64,000 nt of DNA, from positions 16,985,624 through 17,049,623 of the forward strand of contig NC_034013.1 in NCBI RefSeq assembly GCF_000346465.2, in the 5' to 3' direction. Each line of letters opens with the position of its first letter. Position 1 is the stretch's first letter. The DNA comes from Prunus persica. Taxonomy: Eukaryota; Streptophyta; Magnoliopsida; Rosales; Rosaceae. Shown here one piece after another: positions 63,001 through 64,000 of the stretch. The notes beneath the pieces are model-generated. The model worked only from the letters and a program-made list of their open reading frames with translations. It was not told where the DNA came from and did no database searches. Position numbers and translations under genes: made by a program.

Positions 63001-63242
63001 TTTAAGAGGAGGAGAGGTATAAGAAAGGTACCGTTTAGGATTATAGCTCCTCTGTCCTGTAAGGAGTCGATAGTGTGAGTGGTCTTGGAAAGGCCAGGAG
63101 AGGCGGGGCGCATAAGAAGATAGGTGGGGTGGCCTGAGTCAAGGCTAGCTTCTGCAATGAACCGGCCGATGAACCCGGTTGACCCAATGATGAGGGTATT
63201 ACTATTAGCACCCTCCGAAACCATTGGAGTTGTTCCGCACAT
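60048..63242 (-). CDS. LAR: Leucoanthocyanidin reductase (LAR), frame disrupted at the exon 1-2 junction
   Basis: NADPH-dependent reductase of the PCBER/isoflavone-reductase-like family that turns leucoanthocyanidin into catechin for proanthocyanidins. Exons in coding order: 63032-63242, 62771-62911, 61437-61674, 60322-60525, 60048-60247. Features: Rossmann NADPH loop (IIGSTGFIGRF), RFLPSEFGHD, the family lysine in MYNEKRRVR, and the LAR-diagnostic ICCNSIAGWPYHDN, FHIYGDG and SFTHDIF blocks. Expected length is about 330 residues. However, exon 1 ends one base into a codon (AAC G before GTACC), while exon 2 after its only sensible acceptor (GAAG) begins on a full codon (GGC TCC). The sum is 994 bases, one too many. 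An extra G in a GGG run at 62909-62912 would explain it. It may be a real frameshift or a sequence error. A second in-frame ATG at 63222-63224 could also be the start. Confidence 0.85.
60659..61092. other. Possible worn MITE in LAR intron 3
   Basis: The left end AGAGCACTTGTACC and the right end GGTGAAAATGCTCT are imperfect inverses of each other, about 430 bases apart, around AT-rich sequence. No target duplication was found. This is weak evidence. Confidence 0.3.
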
Positions 63243-63332
63243 GTTTGCCTTCTTTAATTCAACTTAACTATGTTTCTGCTTTATTTGATCTGTACAGCAA
63301 AGAAAACGAAAAAAGAGTTGGTTCTCAGCTAG

Positions 63333-63334
<2 letters not shown>

Positions 63335-63400
<66 letters not shown>
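63335..63400. repeat. GA microsatellite in the LAR 5' leader or promoter
   Basis: About 65 bases of pure GA, the longest perfect dinucleotide run in the window, 93 to 158 bases before the LAR start codon. On the LAR sense strand it is a CT run, so it may be transcribed in the leader. Confidence 0.95.
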
Positions 63401-63489
63401 CAGAGCTCTAAAACTTAAAACCTGGGCTGCTCTGCTTGCTTTGTATTTGCATGCAGGTATTTGTATATATAATACAGCTACACACATGT

Positions 63490-63498
63490 ATATATATA
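63490..63498 (-). promoter_or_regulatory. Candidate TATA box of LAR
   Basis: On the minus strand it reads CTATATATAT, about 250 bases upstream of the start codon, with the GA/CT run between. AT runs are common nearby, so the assignment is tentative. Confidence 0.4.
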
Positions 63499-63635
63499 GG
63501 CAAAGAGGGGAGGGGGGTTGGTGGGATATGTCGGCTCTCTCAGCCTCTCAGCCTCTCAGCTGGTTCTTTGCAATAAATGTTTGAAGTATATGTGCGTGAC
63601 ATTTTACTCATGATATTTACCATGACTCTCTGAGT

Positions 63636-63642
63636 GGTAGGT
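63636..63642 (-). promoter_or_regulatory. AC-element (MYB site) upstream of LAR
   Basis: The minus strand reads ACCTACC, the AC-element bound by R2R3-MYB factors of phenylpropanoid and flavonoid pathways. It lies about 395 bases upstream of the LAR start. One short motif can occur by chance. Confidence 0.45.
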
Positions 63643-64000
63643 CTGTGGAGAGTGCGCATGGTTTGTTACACCACATTCTCGACTGGTAGATGATAGGCAT
63701 GTGCCTCCATCTACGAACGCACTCTCTTCCAATTCTTTGCGATGTTACTGACTTTTCTGTGCACTCTTTGTGGTGACCAATGGTGACATGATTGATTGTA
63801 TACTAATCCGGATCCGAGTATAGGAGAAAAACTTCTTTATTATCGTTGCTTTGTTTCATTCATTTTATAGAAAAGTTAACACATGCATCTAAACCATTAT
63901 AATTAATTAAACACATGTCAGGCCATGCCATGCCATGCCATGCAGGGTTAGGATCGATTAATTAGTAATTTCCTAGCAAGTTGAAGTGTGCTCATTATCG

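Larger units (their letters stand above)
63243..64000. other. LAR upstream region and window end
   Basis: This holds the LAR promoter elements listed separately and a CCATG pentamer run at about 63922-63943. No other gene is seen before the window ends. Confidence 0.55.

Overview
The window reads as nuclear DNA from a flowering plant. It is AT-rich, its genes are split by many GT-AG introns, CT/GA microsatellites are common, and the proteins are plant versions of eukaryotic families. A TCP transcription factor and a leucoanthocyanidin reductase point to a eudicot. The combination would suit a woody rosid such as Rosaceae, but that is inference. No bacterial or viral genome segment is seen.

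From left to right: (1) the TFIIE large subunit, minus strand, 10 exons, 1435-6317. (2) A repeat-rich spacer holding copy A of a dispersed repeat with a decayed tRNA-Phe and a CACTA-type MITE. (3) A small minus-strand protein joining a dead kinase-like region to an IRE1/RNase L-type KEN nuclease domain, 8482-9783. (4) A plus-strand kelch-like protein with an N-terminal decapeptide repeat, 11337-13637. (5) TAF2, plus strand, 25 exons, 14857-29958. Its introns hold copy B of the dispersed repeat with a Mutator-like MITE, another MITE and a 5'-truncated LINE. (6) About 9.5 kb without a supported protein gene. (7) A CYC/TB1-class TCP gene, minus strand, two exons, 39478-41108. (8) About 5.4 kb of microsatellite-rich spacer. 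(9) MSH2, plus strand, 13 exons, 46574-52535. (10) A multi-pass membrane RING protein, plus strand, 14 exons, 54338-59340. (11) A leucoanthocyanidin reductase gene, minus strand, five exons, 60048-63242, whose frame is off by one base at the first splice junction.

The genes do not form one pathway. Two encode parts of the RNA polymerase II basal machinery (TFIIE-alpha, TAF2), one DNA mismatch repair (MSH2), one shoot or flower development (TCP), one proanthocyanidin synthesis (LAR), one probable ubiquitin ligation at a membrane (RING), and two are lineage-type genes of unknown role. The most unusual items are the KEN protein, which keeps the nuclease residues but has lost the kinase residues; the out-of-frame LAR gene; and the paired dispersed repeats, where one copy shows the empty site for a MITE in the other.

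Exon borders were set by hand from splice consensus and reading-frame continuity. For every multi-exon gene except LAR the summed exon length is a multiple of three.
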